A DNA stretch of 7,938 nt from Pseudomonadota bacterium (GTDB lineage: Bacteria > Pseudomonadota > Alphaproteobacteria > Sphingomonadales > Sphingomonadaceae). The stretch spans positions 1 to 7,938 of the forward strand of contig JAFAEZ010000119.1 of NCBI GenBank assembly GCA_023423775.1, given 5' to 3'. The notes below the pieces were generated by a model. That model had not been told where the DNA came from. It searched no databases and saw nothing but the letters and a program-made list of their open reading frames with translations. The position numbers were made by a program, and so were the translations under genes. Positions 1 to 6,279 of the stretch are shown here, piece by piece. Position 1 is the first letter of the stretch. The number at the start of each line of letters is the position of its first letter.

Positions 1-317
1 CGCCGGCGCTGGCGATGCCGACGCCGGCTTCGGCTCTGGTCCAGTGCGAACCGCTCGGCTGGCGGATCCACGTGCCTTTGTTCCGGCCGGCGGCGGCGAT
101 GGCCGCGGCCGCGGAGAAAGCCGAGCCGGTCGTCCGCAAGGGCGACCAGGTCGAGCTCGTCGCGGACGGCGGAAGCTTCAGCGTCAGCACGCTGGCGATC
201 GCCCAGCAGGATGGCGCGCCGGGCGATCGCATCCGCGTGCGCACCGAGGCGAAGGCGGCGCCGGTAATCGCCCAGGTCGACTCGATGGGCCGGGTCGTGA
301 TCGGCCGATTTAAGTAA
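1..317 (+). CDS. flgA: FlgA, flagellar basal body P-ring formation chaperone (3' part)
   Basis: This is the C-terminal 104 codons or so of FlgA; the reading frame enters at base 3 and the start lies left of the window. FlgA is a periplasmic chaperone needed for assembling the P ring of FlgI subunits around the rod. The visible part begins with a stretch containing a single Cys (VQCEPLGWRIHVPLF), which resembles the end of the middle domain. The C-terminal SAF-type domain follows: VVRKGDQVELVADGGSFSV, then DGAPGDRIRVR and a closing V..VDSMGRVVIGRFK strand, the usual FlgA ending. The ATG at position 15 is internal, because the frame is open to the window edge and the protein would otherwise lack its N-terminal half. 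The last codons (Phe-Lys-stop) overlap the -35 box of the predicted flgM promoter. The assignment is by motif recognition and is fairly secure. Confidence 0.85.
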   Translation, partial: PALAMPTPASALVQCEPLGWRIHVPLFRPAAAMAAAAEKAEPVVRKGDQVELVADGGSFSVSTLAIAQQDGAPGDRIRVRTEAKAAPVIAQVDSMGRVVIGRFK

Positions 318-336
318 ATCCGCAGGCTGCCGTTAT
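310..336 (+). promoter_or_regulatory. Predicted sigma-28 (FliA) promoter for flgM-flgN
   Basis: TTAAG at 310-314, a 14-base spacer, then GCCGTTAT at 329-336. The enteric sigma-28 consensus is TAAAG, 14 bases, GCCGATAA, so the spacing is exact and the -10 box differs at two of eight positions. The -35 box lies inside the flgA stop region. The expected transcript start is near 343, giving a leader of about 43 bases. The same architecture, with GCCGTTA in the -10 box, precedes fliC on the other strand. A FliA-dependent flgM promoter is established in enterics; its use here is inferred. Confidence 0.72.
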
Positions 337-385
337 TGCGTTGGAATGCCAGGTGGCGGACCAGCACGCGGCGAAAGGAAGAGAA

Positions 386-658
386 ATGATCAACGGGGTA
401 GACAATAAGGGGCGGGTCGACGCGGTCCGGGTGGGGCTGGAACGCGCTGCGCCCGCCGCCAAGGTCGCCAACGACGGCGCCGAGCGCCATGTCGGAGCGC
501 CGATCAGCGCGGTCGCGGCGATGGCCGCCGAAGGCGCCCCGATCGATGCCGCCAAGGTCGCCGCGATCCGCGCGGCAATCGCCGAGGGGCGCTATCCGAT
601 CGAGCCCGACCGGATCGCCCAGGGCATGATAGCCTTCGACTTCAACCCCTACACATGA
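386..658 (+). CDS. flgM: FlgM, anti-sigma-28 factor (negative regulator of flagellin synthesis)
   Basis: A 90-residue protein of the FlgM family, which usually has about 90-100 residues. FlgM binds FliA in the cytoplasm and blocks late flagellar gene transcription until it is secreted through the completed hook-basal body. The diagnostic C-terminal half is clear: GAPIDAAKVAAIRAAIAEG, then RYPIEPDRIAQGMIAF, which matches the helix-turn-helix segment that wraps sigma-28. The N-terminal half is Ala-rich and low in complexity, as expected of an intrinsically unfolded export substrate. The ATG at 386 is chosen because AAGGAAGAG lies just upstream (376-384). A TTG at 341 would extend the frame by 15 residues but would fall at or before the predicted transcript start. 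The stop overlaps the next start as ATGA at 655-658, so flgN is probably translationally coupled. Its target, FliA, is encoded about 4 kb downstream. Confidence 0.9.
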   Translation: MINGVDNKGRVDAVRVGLERAAPAAKVANDGAERHVGAPISAVAAMAAEGAPIDAAKVAAIRAAIAEGRYPIEPDRIAQGMIAFDFNPYT

Positions 659-978
659 TCCCGGCTTCGCTCTCCCGCCTCGAGGCGTGCCAGGAGGCTC
701 TGATCGCCGCGCTCGACGCGGACGATCTCGACCGGCTCGAGCCCGCCATCCTCGCCTTCCGCGACGCGGTCGAGGAGGTGCGCGCCCAAGGCGGCTGGCG
801 CGACAATCCCGAAGTCGCCGGCACGGCCGCGCATATCAAGGCGCTGGCCGAAGCGGCGCGCGTCCGCGTCAATTTTCTGACGGACCTTAACCAGCGCCGG
901 ATCGAGGCTTTCGCCGCGGCGCGGGGCCGCAGCGTCGCCACCACCTACGGCGCCCGGGGTCAGATGTCGGCGGCCTGA
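655..978 (+). CDS. flgN: FlgN-like flagellar export chaperone
   Basis: A 107-residue, mostly helical protein that follows flgM with an ATGA overlap, the usual flgM-flgN order. FlgN chaperones the hook-filament junction proteins FlgK and FlgL to the flagellar export gate. The sequence is a long amphipathic helix with heptad-like leucines and alanines (LSRLEACQEALIAALDADD) and further helices. It ends in a short basic, Gly- and Tyr-containing tail (TTYGARGQMSAA) like that of many FlgN proteins. No ribosome-binding site is evident before 655, which fits coupling to flgM. FlgN proteins are short and poorly conserved, so the call rests mainly on position, length and the tail motif. A generic coiled-coil protein cannot be excluded. 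The flgK and flgL genes are not in the window. Confidence 0.68.
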   Translation: MIPASLSRLEACQEALIAALDADDLDRLEPAILAFRDAVEEVRAQGGWRDNPEVAGTAAHIKALAEAARVRVNFLTDLNQRRIEAFAAARGRSVATTYGARGQMSAA

Positions 979-995
979 TCGGCCCCGATCTCGAT

Positions 996-1013
996 TTGGC
1001 ACGGCCGTTGCTT
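996..1013 (+). promoter_or_regulatory. Predicted sigma-54 (RpoN) promoter for the transglycosylase-flhA-flhG-fliA operon
   Basis: TTGGCACGGCCGTTGCTT has the invariant GG at 998-999 and GC at 1010-1011, exactly 12 bases apart, and matches the -24/-12 consensus TGGCACG-N4-TTGCW. Transcription should start near 1023, leaving a leader of only about 18 bases that holds AGGGGG at 1031-1036 ahead of the ATG at 1041. It lies in the 62-base gap after flgN. The operon includes fliA, so this promoter would place sigma-28 production under an RpoN activator of the FleQ/FlbD kind, which is not in the window. Confidence 0.85.
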
Positions 1014-1040
1014 AGAGCCTCCTGAACCACAGGGGGCGTC

Positions 1041-1826
1041 ATGTTTCCGACGACGAATTTCACGGCTGGACTGGAGGGCGCGCAGGGCCGCGTTGGCGCC
1101 GCGATCCAGCGCGCCTCGGCCCGCACCGGCGTCGATTTCTCCTACCTCTTCAACCAGGCCAAGGTCGAAAGCGGTTTGAACCCGCTGGCCCGCGCCCGCA
1201 CGTCGAGCGCGACCGGCCTGTTCCAGTTCATCGACCAGACCTGGCTCGGCACGGTCAAGAAGCACGGCGAAGCGCACGGCCTCGGCTGGGCCGCCGACGC
1301 GATCAGCCGCGGCGCCGACGGCCGCTACCGCGTCGCCGATCCGGGGATGCGCCATGCCATTCTCGACCTGCGCAACCAGCCCGAGGCGGCAAGCGCGATG
1401 GCCGCGGAGTTCGCGTCGGACAACCAGGCCCATCTCGAGACCAGCCTCGGCCGGCCGGTGGAATCGGTCGATCTCTATCTAGCCCATTTCCTCGGCGCCG
1501 GCGGCGCCGCCAAATTCCTGCGCGCGCACGACGCCAATCCGGACGGCGCCGCCGCTGCCGCCTTGCCTGAGGCTGCGCGCGCCAATCGCTGGGTGTTCTT
1601 CGACCGGGACGGATCGGCGCGGAGCTTCGCCGAAATTCGCGAGCGCTTCGCCGCCAAGATCGGCGGGTCCGCGGCGCCGCTGCCGGTGCGCGGCGTCGGC
1701 GAGATGGAATTCACGCCGCTGCGGCTGGCCTCGCTCAACAGCGGCGCGACCGCGCCGGTCCAGAAGCTGCCGTCGCCGCAATATGCGCGGCTCGCTTATC
1801 TGATGCTCGCCGAGCTGGGGGCCTGA
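1041..1826 (+). CDS. Lytic transglycosylase (SLT domain), probably flagellar
   Basis: A 261-residue protein with a soluble lytic transglycosylase (Slt70-type, lysozyme-like) fold near its N-terminus. The catalytic Glu is predicted at residue 43 in the motif QAKVESGLNP. It is followed by the second family motif, ATGLFQFIDQTWL (57-69), and by YLAHFLGAGGAAKFL at about 149-163. Such enzymes cleave peptidoglycan glycan strands to form 1,6-anhydromuramic acid ends; in flagellar clusters they open the wall for the rod. No N-terminal signal peptide or lipobox is visible (MFPTTNFTAGLEGAQGRVG). The protein may therefore leave through the flagellar export apparatus, or its signal lies elsewhere. The C-terminal ~45 residues (from about 217) are outside the catalytic fold and end in a helix, YARLAYLMLAELGA. 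The start at 1041 has AGGGGG four bases upstream and follows the sigma-54 promoter. flhA begins one base after the stop. Rhodobacter SltF is a possible functional analogue; no gene symbol is assigned. Confidence 0.85.
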   Translation: MFPTTNFTAGLEGAQGRVGAAIQRASARTGVDFSYLFNQAKVESGLNPLARARTSSATGLFQFIDQTWLGTVKKHGEAHGLGWAADAISRGADGRYRVADPGMRHAILDLRNQPEAASAMAAEFASDNQAHLETSLGRPVESVDLYLAHFLGAGGAAKFLRAHDANPDGAAAAALPEAARANRWVFFDRDGSARSFAEIRERFAAKIGGSAAPLPVRGVGEMEFTPLRLASLNSGATAPVQKLPSPQYARLAYLMLAELGA

Positions 1827-1827
1827 A

Positions 1828-3933
1828 ATGCTGAACAAGGTCAACGCCAAGGTCTGGGCGGGCGCGAGCAAGAGCGCGATCCTGCCGCTCGCGACGCTGA
1901 TGCTGGTCATGCTGATGGTCGTGCCGATCCCGGCGACCCTGCTCGACGTCGGCTTCATCATCAACATCATGATCAGCCTCGCCGTGCTGATGGTCGCATT
2001 GAACGCCGCCAAGCCGCTCGATTTCTCCTCCTTCCCGACCGTCCTGCTGTTCGCGACCTTGCTCCGCCTGGCGCTCAACGTCGCCTCGACCCGCGTCGTG
2101 CTGGTCAGCGGCCATGAGGGCACCGCGGCCGCCGGCCACGTCATCGAGGCGTTCGGCCACTTCCTGATCGGCGGCGACTATGCGGTCGGCATCTTCGTCT
2201 TCGCGATCCTGATGATCATCAACCTCGTCGTGATCACCAAGGGCGCAGGCCGCGTTTCCGAAGTGTCCGCGCGCTTCACCCTCGACGCCATGCCGGGCAA
2301 GCAGATGGCGATCGACGCCGATCTCAACGCCGGCCTGCTCACCCCGGACGAAGCCAAGGCCCGCCGCCAGGAAGTCGCCACCGAAGCCGATTTCTACGGC
2401 TCGATGGATGGCGCCTCCAAGTTCGTGAAGGGCGACGCCGTCGCCGGGGTGCTGATCCTGGTGATCAACATCCTCGGCGGCCTCGTGCTCGGCACGTTGA
2501 GCCACGGCCTGTCGCTCGGCGAGGCCGCGGAAGTCTACGTGCTGCTCGCTATCGGCGACGCGCTCGTGGCGTCGGTGCCGGCCTTGCTGCTCTCGATCGC
2601 CGCCGCATCGATCGTCACGCGCGTGTCGTCGCCGCACGATCTGTCCGGCCAGATCACCAGCCAGTTCGGATCGAGCCGCGCCTGGCTCCCGGTCGCCGGC
2701 ATCCTCATCGTGCTGGGTGTGCTGCCCGGGATGCCGCACTTTATCATTCTCACGGCTGCCGCCATCGCCGGCTTTACCGCCTGGAAGCTGCGTGAAGCTG
2801 AGAAGGTGAGGGCGGCCCAGCCCGCGCTCGATCTCCTGCCCCCGCCATCGCCGAGCGCGATCGGCTGGGACGAAGTGAGCGACAATGCCGTGATCGGCCT
2901 GGAACTCGGCTACGCGCTGATCGGCCTGGTCGACGAGCGCAAGGGCGCGCCGCTGATGGCCCGCATCACCGGCATCCGCCGCCAATTGTCGCGCGAGCTC
3001 GGCTTCGTCGTGCCTTTGGTGCGGGTCCGCGACGAGCTTGCCCTCGGCCCCAACAATTACCGCATCACCGTCGCCGGCGTGATCCATGGCGAGGACGAGA
3101 TCTGGCCCGAGGACCTGCTCGCGCTCGATTCCGGCCTGCTGCAGGGCCAGGTGACGGGCCGCACGGTCCAGGATCCGACCTTCGGCCTCGACGCGGTCTG
3201 GATCTCGCCGGCCAAGCGCGCCGAGGCGGTGGTCGCGGGCTATACGGTGGTGGATCCCTCGACGGTGGTCGCGACGCATCTCAATCAGATCATCCAATCC
3301 GCCGCGGCCGAATTGTTCGGCATGGACGAAGCGCAGAAACTGCTCGACGCGCTGAAGGACAATGCCCCTCAGCTGGTCGCTGGTCTCACCCCGCAGCCGC
3401 TCTCGCTGGTATCGATCGCCGCCTTGTGCCGCGCACTGCTCGCGGAGGGGGTGCCGCTCAAGGATTTCCGCCGCATCGCCGAAGCGATGGTCGATGCGGC
3501 GCGCGAAGAAGCCGATCCGGTGCAGCTGGTCGAGGCGGTGCGGCAGCGTATCGGGGCGCTGATCGTCCAGACCCTGGTGCCGATCAAGATGCCGCTGCCG
3601 GTGCTGACGCTCGATGCCGGACTCGAAAGCCTGCTCAACCAGGCGGTGCGCGCCGGGCAGGGGGCTTCGCACCCGATCGAACCCGCGCTCGGCCAGAAGA
3701 TCGTGCAGGCGATCGGCGAAGTCGCCGAGCCTTTGCTGGGCGAAGCGCGCCGCTTCGCCGTCGTCACCTCGCCAATCGCACGGCGAGCGCTCTCGCGGCT
3801 GCTCGCACCGCATCTGCGCGACGTGCCCGTCCTTTCGTTCCTGGAGATACCCGATGGAAAGCCTGTCGAAGTGATCGCCGTCGTCGGGGGCGGCGCCGCA
3901 CAGCCGATGCTTGAAATGGAGCACGCGGAATGA
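1828..3933 (+). CDS. flhA: FlhA, flagellar type III export gate protein
   Basis: A 701-residue member of the FHIPEP family, full length compared with the usual ~690-700. FlhA forms the nonameric inner-membrane export gate, couples proton flow to secretion and docks chaperone-substrate complexes. The N-terminal half has about eight membrane segments (about 18-35, 38-60, 66-88, 115-137, 203-224, 235-265, 284-301, 303-320). The signature RLALNVASTRVVL lies at 80-92. The conserved cytoplasmic FHIPEP loop starts at about 142: RVSEVSARFTLDAMPGKQ, then AIDADLNAGLLTPDEAK and FYGSMDGASKFVKGD at about 189-203. A Pro-rich linker (about 330-345) leads to the C-terminal cytoplasmic domain. The start is one base after the preceding stop, with GGGGG at 1817-1821. 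The stop overlaps the next start as ATGA (3930-3933). I see no frameshift or missing motif. Confidence 0.97.
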   Translation: MLNKVNAKVWAGASKSAILPLATLMLVMLMVVPIPATLLDVGFIINIMISLAVLMVALNAAKPLDFSSFPTVLLFATLLRLALNVASTRVVLVSGHEGTAAAGHVIEAFGHFLIGGDYAVGIFVFAILMIINLVVITKGAGRVSEVSARFTLDAMPGKQMAIDADLNAGLLTPDEAKARRQEVATEADFYGSMDGASKFVKGDAVAGVLILVINILGGLVLGTLSHGLSLGEAAEVYVLLAIGDALVASVPALLLSIAAASIVTRVSSPHDLSGQITSQFGSSRAWLPVAGILIVLGVLPGMPHFIILTAAAIAGFTAWKLREAEKVRAAQPALDLLPPPSPSAIGWDEVSDNAVIGLELGYALIGLVDERKGAPLMARITGIRRQLSRELGFVVPLVRVRDELALGPNNYRITVAGVIHGEDEIWPEDLLALDSGLLQGQVTGRTVQDPTFGLDAVWISPAKRAEAVVAGYTVVDPSTVVATHLNQIIQSAAAELFGMDEAQKLLDALKDNAPQLVAGLTPQPLSLVSIAALCRALLAEGVPLKDFRRIAEAMVDAAREEADPVQLVEAVRQRIGALIVQTLVPIKMPLPVLTLDAGLESLLNQAVRAGQGASHPIEPALGQKIVQAIGEVAEPLLGEARRFAVVTSPIARRALSRLLAPHLRDVPVLSFLEIPDGKPVEVIAVVGGGAAQPMLEMEHAE

Positions 3934-4649
3934 AGCTCTTCTGTGGAGACGGCGCCCGCGTCACGGCCGTGACCAGCGGCAAGGGCGGCGTCGGCAAGAC
4001 GGTGGTCAGCGTCAACCTGGCCGTGGCGCTGACCCGGATGGGTGAGCGCGCGATGCTGGTCGATTCCGATCCGCTGCGCTCGAACGCCGGCATCATGCTC
4101 GGCCTGAGCCCGTTCGGCGGCGAGACCATGCGCCATCGCCCGTCCGGCCTGATCGTCGGCCGCTCCGCGCACGGCAATGGCGAGCTCGACCAGATATTGG
4201 TCGACACCACGACCGGCCTTTCGTCGCAGACGATGGCCGTGCTCGACGCGTCCGACCGCGTGCTCATCGTCCTCTCGGACGAGCCGACCGCATTCATGGA
4301 CGCCTATGCCCATTTGAAGGCCCTAAGCTGCGCCTATGATTGCGCGCAGGTCGCGATCGTCACCAACATGGTCGACGACGACCGCGCGGGACAGCGGCTG
4401 TTCGAGAGCTTTCACCGCGTCGTGCAGCGCTTCAATTCGGTCGAGCTTACCCATCTCGGCTCGGTGCCGCGCAACGACCAGGTCCGCCAGGCGGTGTTCC
4501 GCAAGCAGAGCTGTCTCGACGCCTATCCCAACAGCCGGGCGAGCGCGGCCTTCCGCCGGATCGCGGCGCGGCTGGCGGAGCGGCCGCTGGCGCCGGCGCT
4601 CGCCGCGCGCCCGGCCTTTGCGATGGAGGCGCTGCATGGCGCTTACTGA
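3930..4649 (+). CDS. flhG: FlhG/FleN-like MinD-family ATPase, compact form
   Basis: A 239-residue deviant-Walker ATPase of the ParA/MinD superfamily. The P-loop TSGKGGVGKT is at residues 15-24, the DxD switch I box LVDSDPLR at 43-50, the switch II box LVDTTTGL at 90-97 and the base-binding segment IVTNMVDD at 143-150. Family members between flhA and fliA are FlhG (FleN/YlxH), which sets flagellar number and position, partly by acting on the GTPase FlhF. Two features are unusual. The P-loop starts almost at the N-terminus, so the usual DQAxxLR activation helix is absent. Switch I and switch II are only about 45 residues apart, against about 80 in E. coli MinD (from memory), so a block is missing. 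No flhF precedes it. The C-terminus is Ala/Arg/Leu-rich and may hold a membrane helix. It overlaps flhA by 4 bases and fliA by 14. Family confidence is high, but the precise FlhG role is inferred from context. Confidence 0.82.
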   Translation: MKLFCGDGARVTAVTSGKGGVGKTVVSVNLAVALTRMGERAMLVDSDPLRSNAGIMLGLSPFGGETMRHRPSGLIVGRSAHGNGELDQILVDTTTGLSSQTMAVLDASDRVLIVLSDEPTAFMDAYAHLKALSCAYDCAQVAIVTNMVDDDRAGQRLFESFHRVVQRFNSVELTHLGSVPRNDQVRQAVFRKQSCLDAYPNSRASAAFRRIAARLAERPLAPALAARPAFAMEALHGAY

Positions 4650-5361
4650 TCCGGCGGCGATGACCTACCGGCGCAAGCCGGCCGAGGCTTCGCCCGAGGC
4701 GCTCGCGCGAGCCCATATGCCGCTCGTCCGCAAGATCGCCTGGCACATCCATGGCCGCGTCTCGACAGCGATCGAGGTCGAGGATCTGATCCAGATCGGA
4801 ATGGTTGCCCTAGTGGAGGCCGCCAACGGCTACCAGGACCGCGGCCATGCTTTCTCGACCTATGCGACGATGCGCATCCGCGGGGCGATGATCGATCATC
4901 TGCGCCGCCATGCGACCTTGTGCCGGTCGGCGATGGCGCGCCGGCGCGAATTGGCCGATGTCCAGAAAAGGCTGCAGGGCCGGCTCGGCCGTGCCCCGAC
5001 CGAGGCCGAGATGGCCGACGAGATGGGCCTGGCCGCAGCCGCCTATCGCGAGCTGGTCGACCAGAGCCAGGCCGTCCATCACGATTCGCTCGACGACATG
5101 TATTCCGACCATTCGATGTGGTTCGCCGATATCGAGGAAAGGGCCGACGAAGCGCTCGAACGCGAGGGGCTGAAGGCTGCGATCGCGGACGGGATTCGCG
5201 ACCTGCCCGAGCGCGAGGCGATCGTCCTCCAGCTCTATTTCGTCGAGGAGATGAACCTCGAGGAGATCGGCCTGACGCTCGGCATCGGCGCCGCGCGCGT
5301 CTGCCAGATCAAGAAAGCCGCACTCGACAAGCTGCGCCGCACGCTTGCCGACTGGAGCTGA
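4636..5361 (+). CDS. fliA: FliA, flagellar sigma-28 factor
   Basis: A 241-residue sigma-70 family factor, close to the 239 residues of E. coli FliA; it directs RNA polymerase to late flagellar promoters. Region 2 spans about 24-91: MPLVRKIAWHIHGRV, DLIQIGMVALVEAANGYQ and FSTYATMRIRGAMIDHLRR. Region 3 follows at about 105-141 (LGRAPTEAEMADEMG). Region 4 is at about 187-237 with LPEREAIVLQLYFVEEMNL and a helix-turn-helix ending ARVCQIKKAALDKLRR. Start 4636 is preferred because GGAGG at 4625-4629 lies six bases upstream; the ATG at 4660 has no such site. The start lies inside flhG, so translation is probably coupled. The box between regions 2 and 3 (RHATLCRSAMARRR, about 91-104) departs from the DWxPRSVRR typical of FliA, although the aligned promoter-contact Asp and Arg residues (D87, R90, R97) remain. 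Predicted targets in the window are fliC and flgM, and its antagonist is the FlgM encoded at 386-658. Confidence 0.95.
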   Translation: MALTDPAAMTYRRKPAEASPEALARAHMPLVRKIAWHIHGRVSTAIEVEDLIQIGMVALVEAANGYQDRGHAFSTYATMRIRGAMIDHLRRHATLCRSAMARRRELADVQKRLQGRLGRAPTEAEMADEMGLAAAAYRELVDQSQAVHHDSLDDMYSDHSMWFADIEERADEALEREGLKAAIADGIRDLPEREAIVLQLYFVEEMNLEEIGLTLGIGAARVCQIKKAALDKLRRTLADWS

Positions 5362-5461
5362 CCGCGATCGAGCCGCGTGGTTGCGTCCGATCTGCTCGAG
5401 ACAAAGAAAAGCCCCGGCGAGGAGGACCTCGCCGGGGCTATTCGTTTGCGTGATGTCCGTC
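5362..5461. other. Intergenic gap between convergent fliA and fliC
   Basis: One hundred bases that contain the hairpin terminator at 5410-5439. The 48 bases between the fliA stop and the hairpin hold nothing I recognise, and no promoter pattern is visible. Confidence 0.7.
5410..5439 (-). terminator. Hairpin terminator between convergent fliC and fliA, best oriented for fliC
   Basis: A perfect 12-base inverted repeat, GCCCCGGCGAGG (5411-5422) and CCTCGCCGGGGC (5427-5438), closes a four-base loop AGGA. A flanking A-T pair extends it to 13. Read on the minus strand the stem is followed by TTTTCTTTGT (complement of 5401-5410), a proper U-rich tail for ending fliC 23 bases after its stop. Read on the plus strand it is followed by only a weak T-rich run (TATTCGTTTG), so it may also end or stabilise the fliA transcript. 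It fills most of the 100-base gap between the two genes. Confidence 0.88.
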
Positions 5462-6271
5462 TTAGCGGAGCAGGCTCAGGACGCCCTGGGCGCTCTGGTT
5501 GGCCTGGGCGAGCATCGCCGTCGAGGCCTGGCTCAGGATCTGCGCCTTGGCGAGGTTGGTCGTCTCGGCCGAGAAGTCGGCGTCCTCGATCCGCGAGCGG
5601 GCGTCGCTGAGGTTGGCAATGTTGTTGGTCAGGTTGTTGACCGTCGATTCCAGTCGGCTCTGGCCGGCACCGAGCGAGGCGCGGGTCGTGGCGACCGCCT
5701 TCAGCGCATCGTCAACGTCGTCAAGCGCGGTGGTGGCACCGCCGGCGGTGGAGATGTCCGAACCGGTAGCCGAGCTCAGATCGAAGCCGGTGACCGTCAG
5801 CGTGGTCTGATCGGCGGAAGCCGAGCCGGTCTGGATGTCGATCGTCACGTCGGACGTGCCGAACACCGTCACGCCATTGAACTTGGTGTTGGTCGTGATG
5901 TCGGTGATCTGCGCGGTCAGCTCGGCGACTTCGGCCTGGAGGTTGGCGCGGTCGTCGTCGGAATAGGTGCCGCTGGCGCTCTGGACCGCCAGTTCGCGGA
6001 TGCGCTGCAGCATGTTGGTGACTTCGCCAAGCGCGCCTTCAGCGGTCTGGGCCAGCGAAATGCCGTCATTGGCGTTGCGGATCGCCTGGCTCATACCGCG
6101 GATCGACGAGGTCATCGACGAAGCGATGGCGAGGCCGGCGGCGTCGTCCTTCGCGGAGTTGATGCGCTTGCCGGTCGACAGGCGCTCCATCGCGACGGAG
6201 AGGCTCTGGTTGGCGACGCGGCTGCCGTTCTGGGCGCGGAGGGCCGCGGTGTTGGTGTTGATAACAGTCAT
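5462..6271 (-). CDS. fliC: Flagellin, filament subunit
   Basis: A 269-residue flagellin, the filament protein secreted through the flagellar export gate. The N-terminal D0/D1 segment begins MTVINTNTAALRAQN and continues with LSTGKRINSAKDDAAGLAIA (31-50). The D1 motif LQRIRELAVQSASGTYS lies at 88-104. The C-terminal D1/D0 segment has SRIEDADFSAETTNLAKAQI (226-245) and ends in QGVLSLLR. The central variable part (about 135-190) is short and Thr/Ser/Asp-rich, so this is a small flagellin with essentially no D2/D3 outer domains. There is no signal peptide, as expected. GGGAG (complement of 6280-6284) lies eight bases before the start. The gene stands alone, convergent to fliA and divergent from fliE, behind a sigma-28 promoter and before a strong terminator. 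FlgL shares these ends but is longer and differs, so flagellin is the firm call. Other flagellin copies may exist outside the window. Confidence 0.97.
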   Translation of the reverse strand: MTVINTNTAALRAQNGSRVANQSLSVAMERLSTGKRINSAKDDAAGLAIASSMTSSIRGMSQAIRNANDGISLAQTAEGALGEVTNMLQRIRELAVQSASGTYSDDDRANLQAEVAELTAQITDITTNTKFNGVTVFGTSDVTIDIQTGSASADQTTLTVTGFDLSSATGSDISTAGGATTALDDVDDALKAVATTRASLGAGQSRLESTVNNLTNNIANLSDARSRIEDADFSAETTNLAKAQILSQASTAMLAQANQSAQGVLSLLR

Positions 6272-6279
6272 CTGGGTTA

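Noticed and set aside
341..385. TTG start at 341 extending flgM by 15 residues
   Set aside because: It lies at or before the expected transcript start, has no ribosome-binding site and the added residues do not look like FlgM; the ATG at 386 has a good site.
1735..3924. Very long open frame (729 codons) on the minus strand opposite flhA
   Set aside because: It is the shadow of the flhA codon pattern in GC-rich DNA. The product is rich in Arg, Asp, His and Gln without any family motif, and FlhA on the plus strand is unmistakable.
4336..4635. Upstream in-frame extension of fliA by 100 codons
   Set aside because: The extension overlaps flhG in another frame and is Arg/Ser-rich junk; the start at 4636 has GGAGG and gives the normal FliA length.
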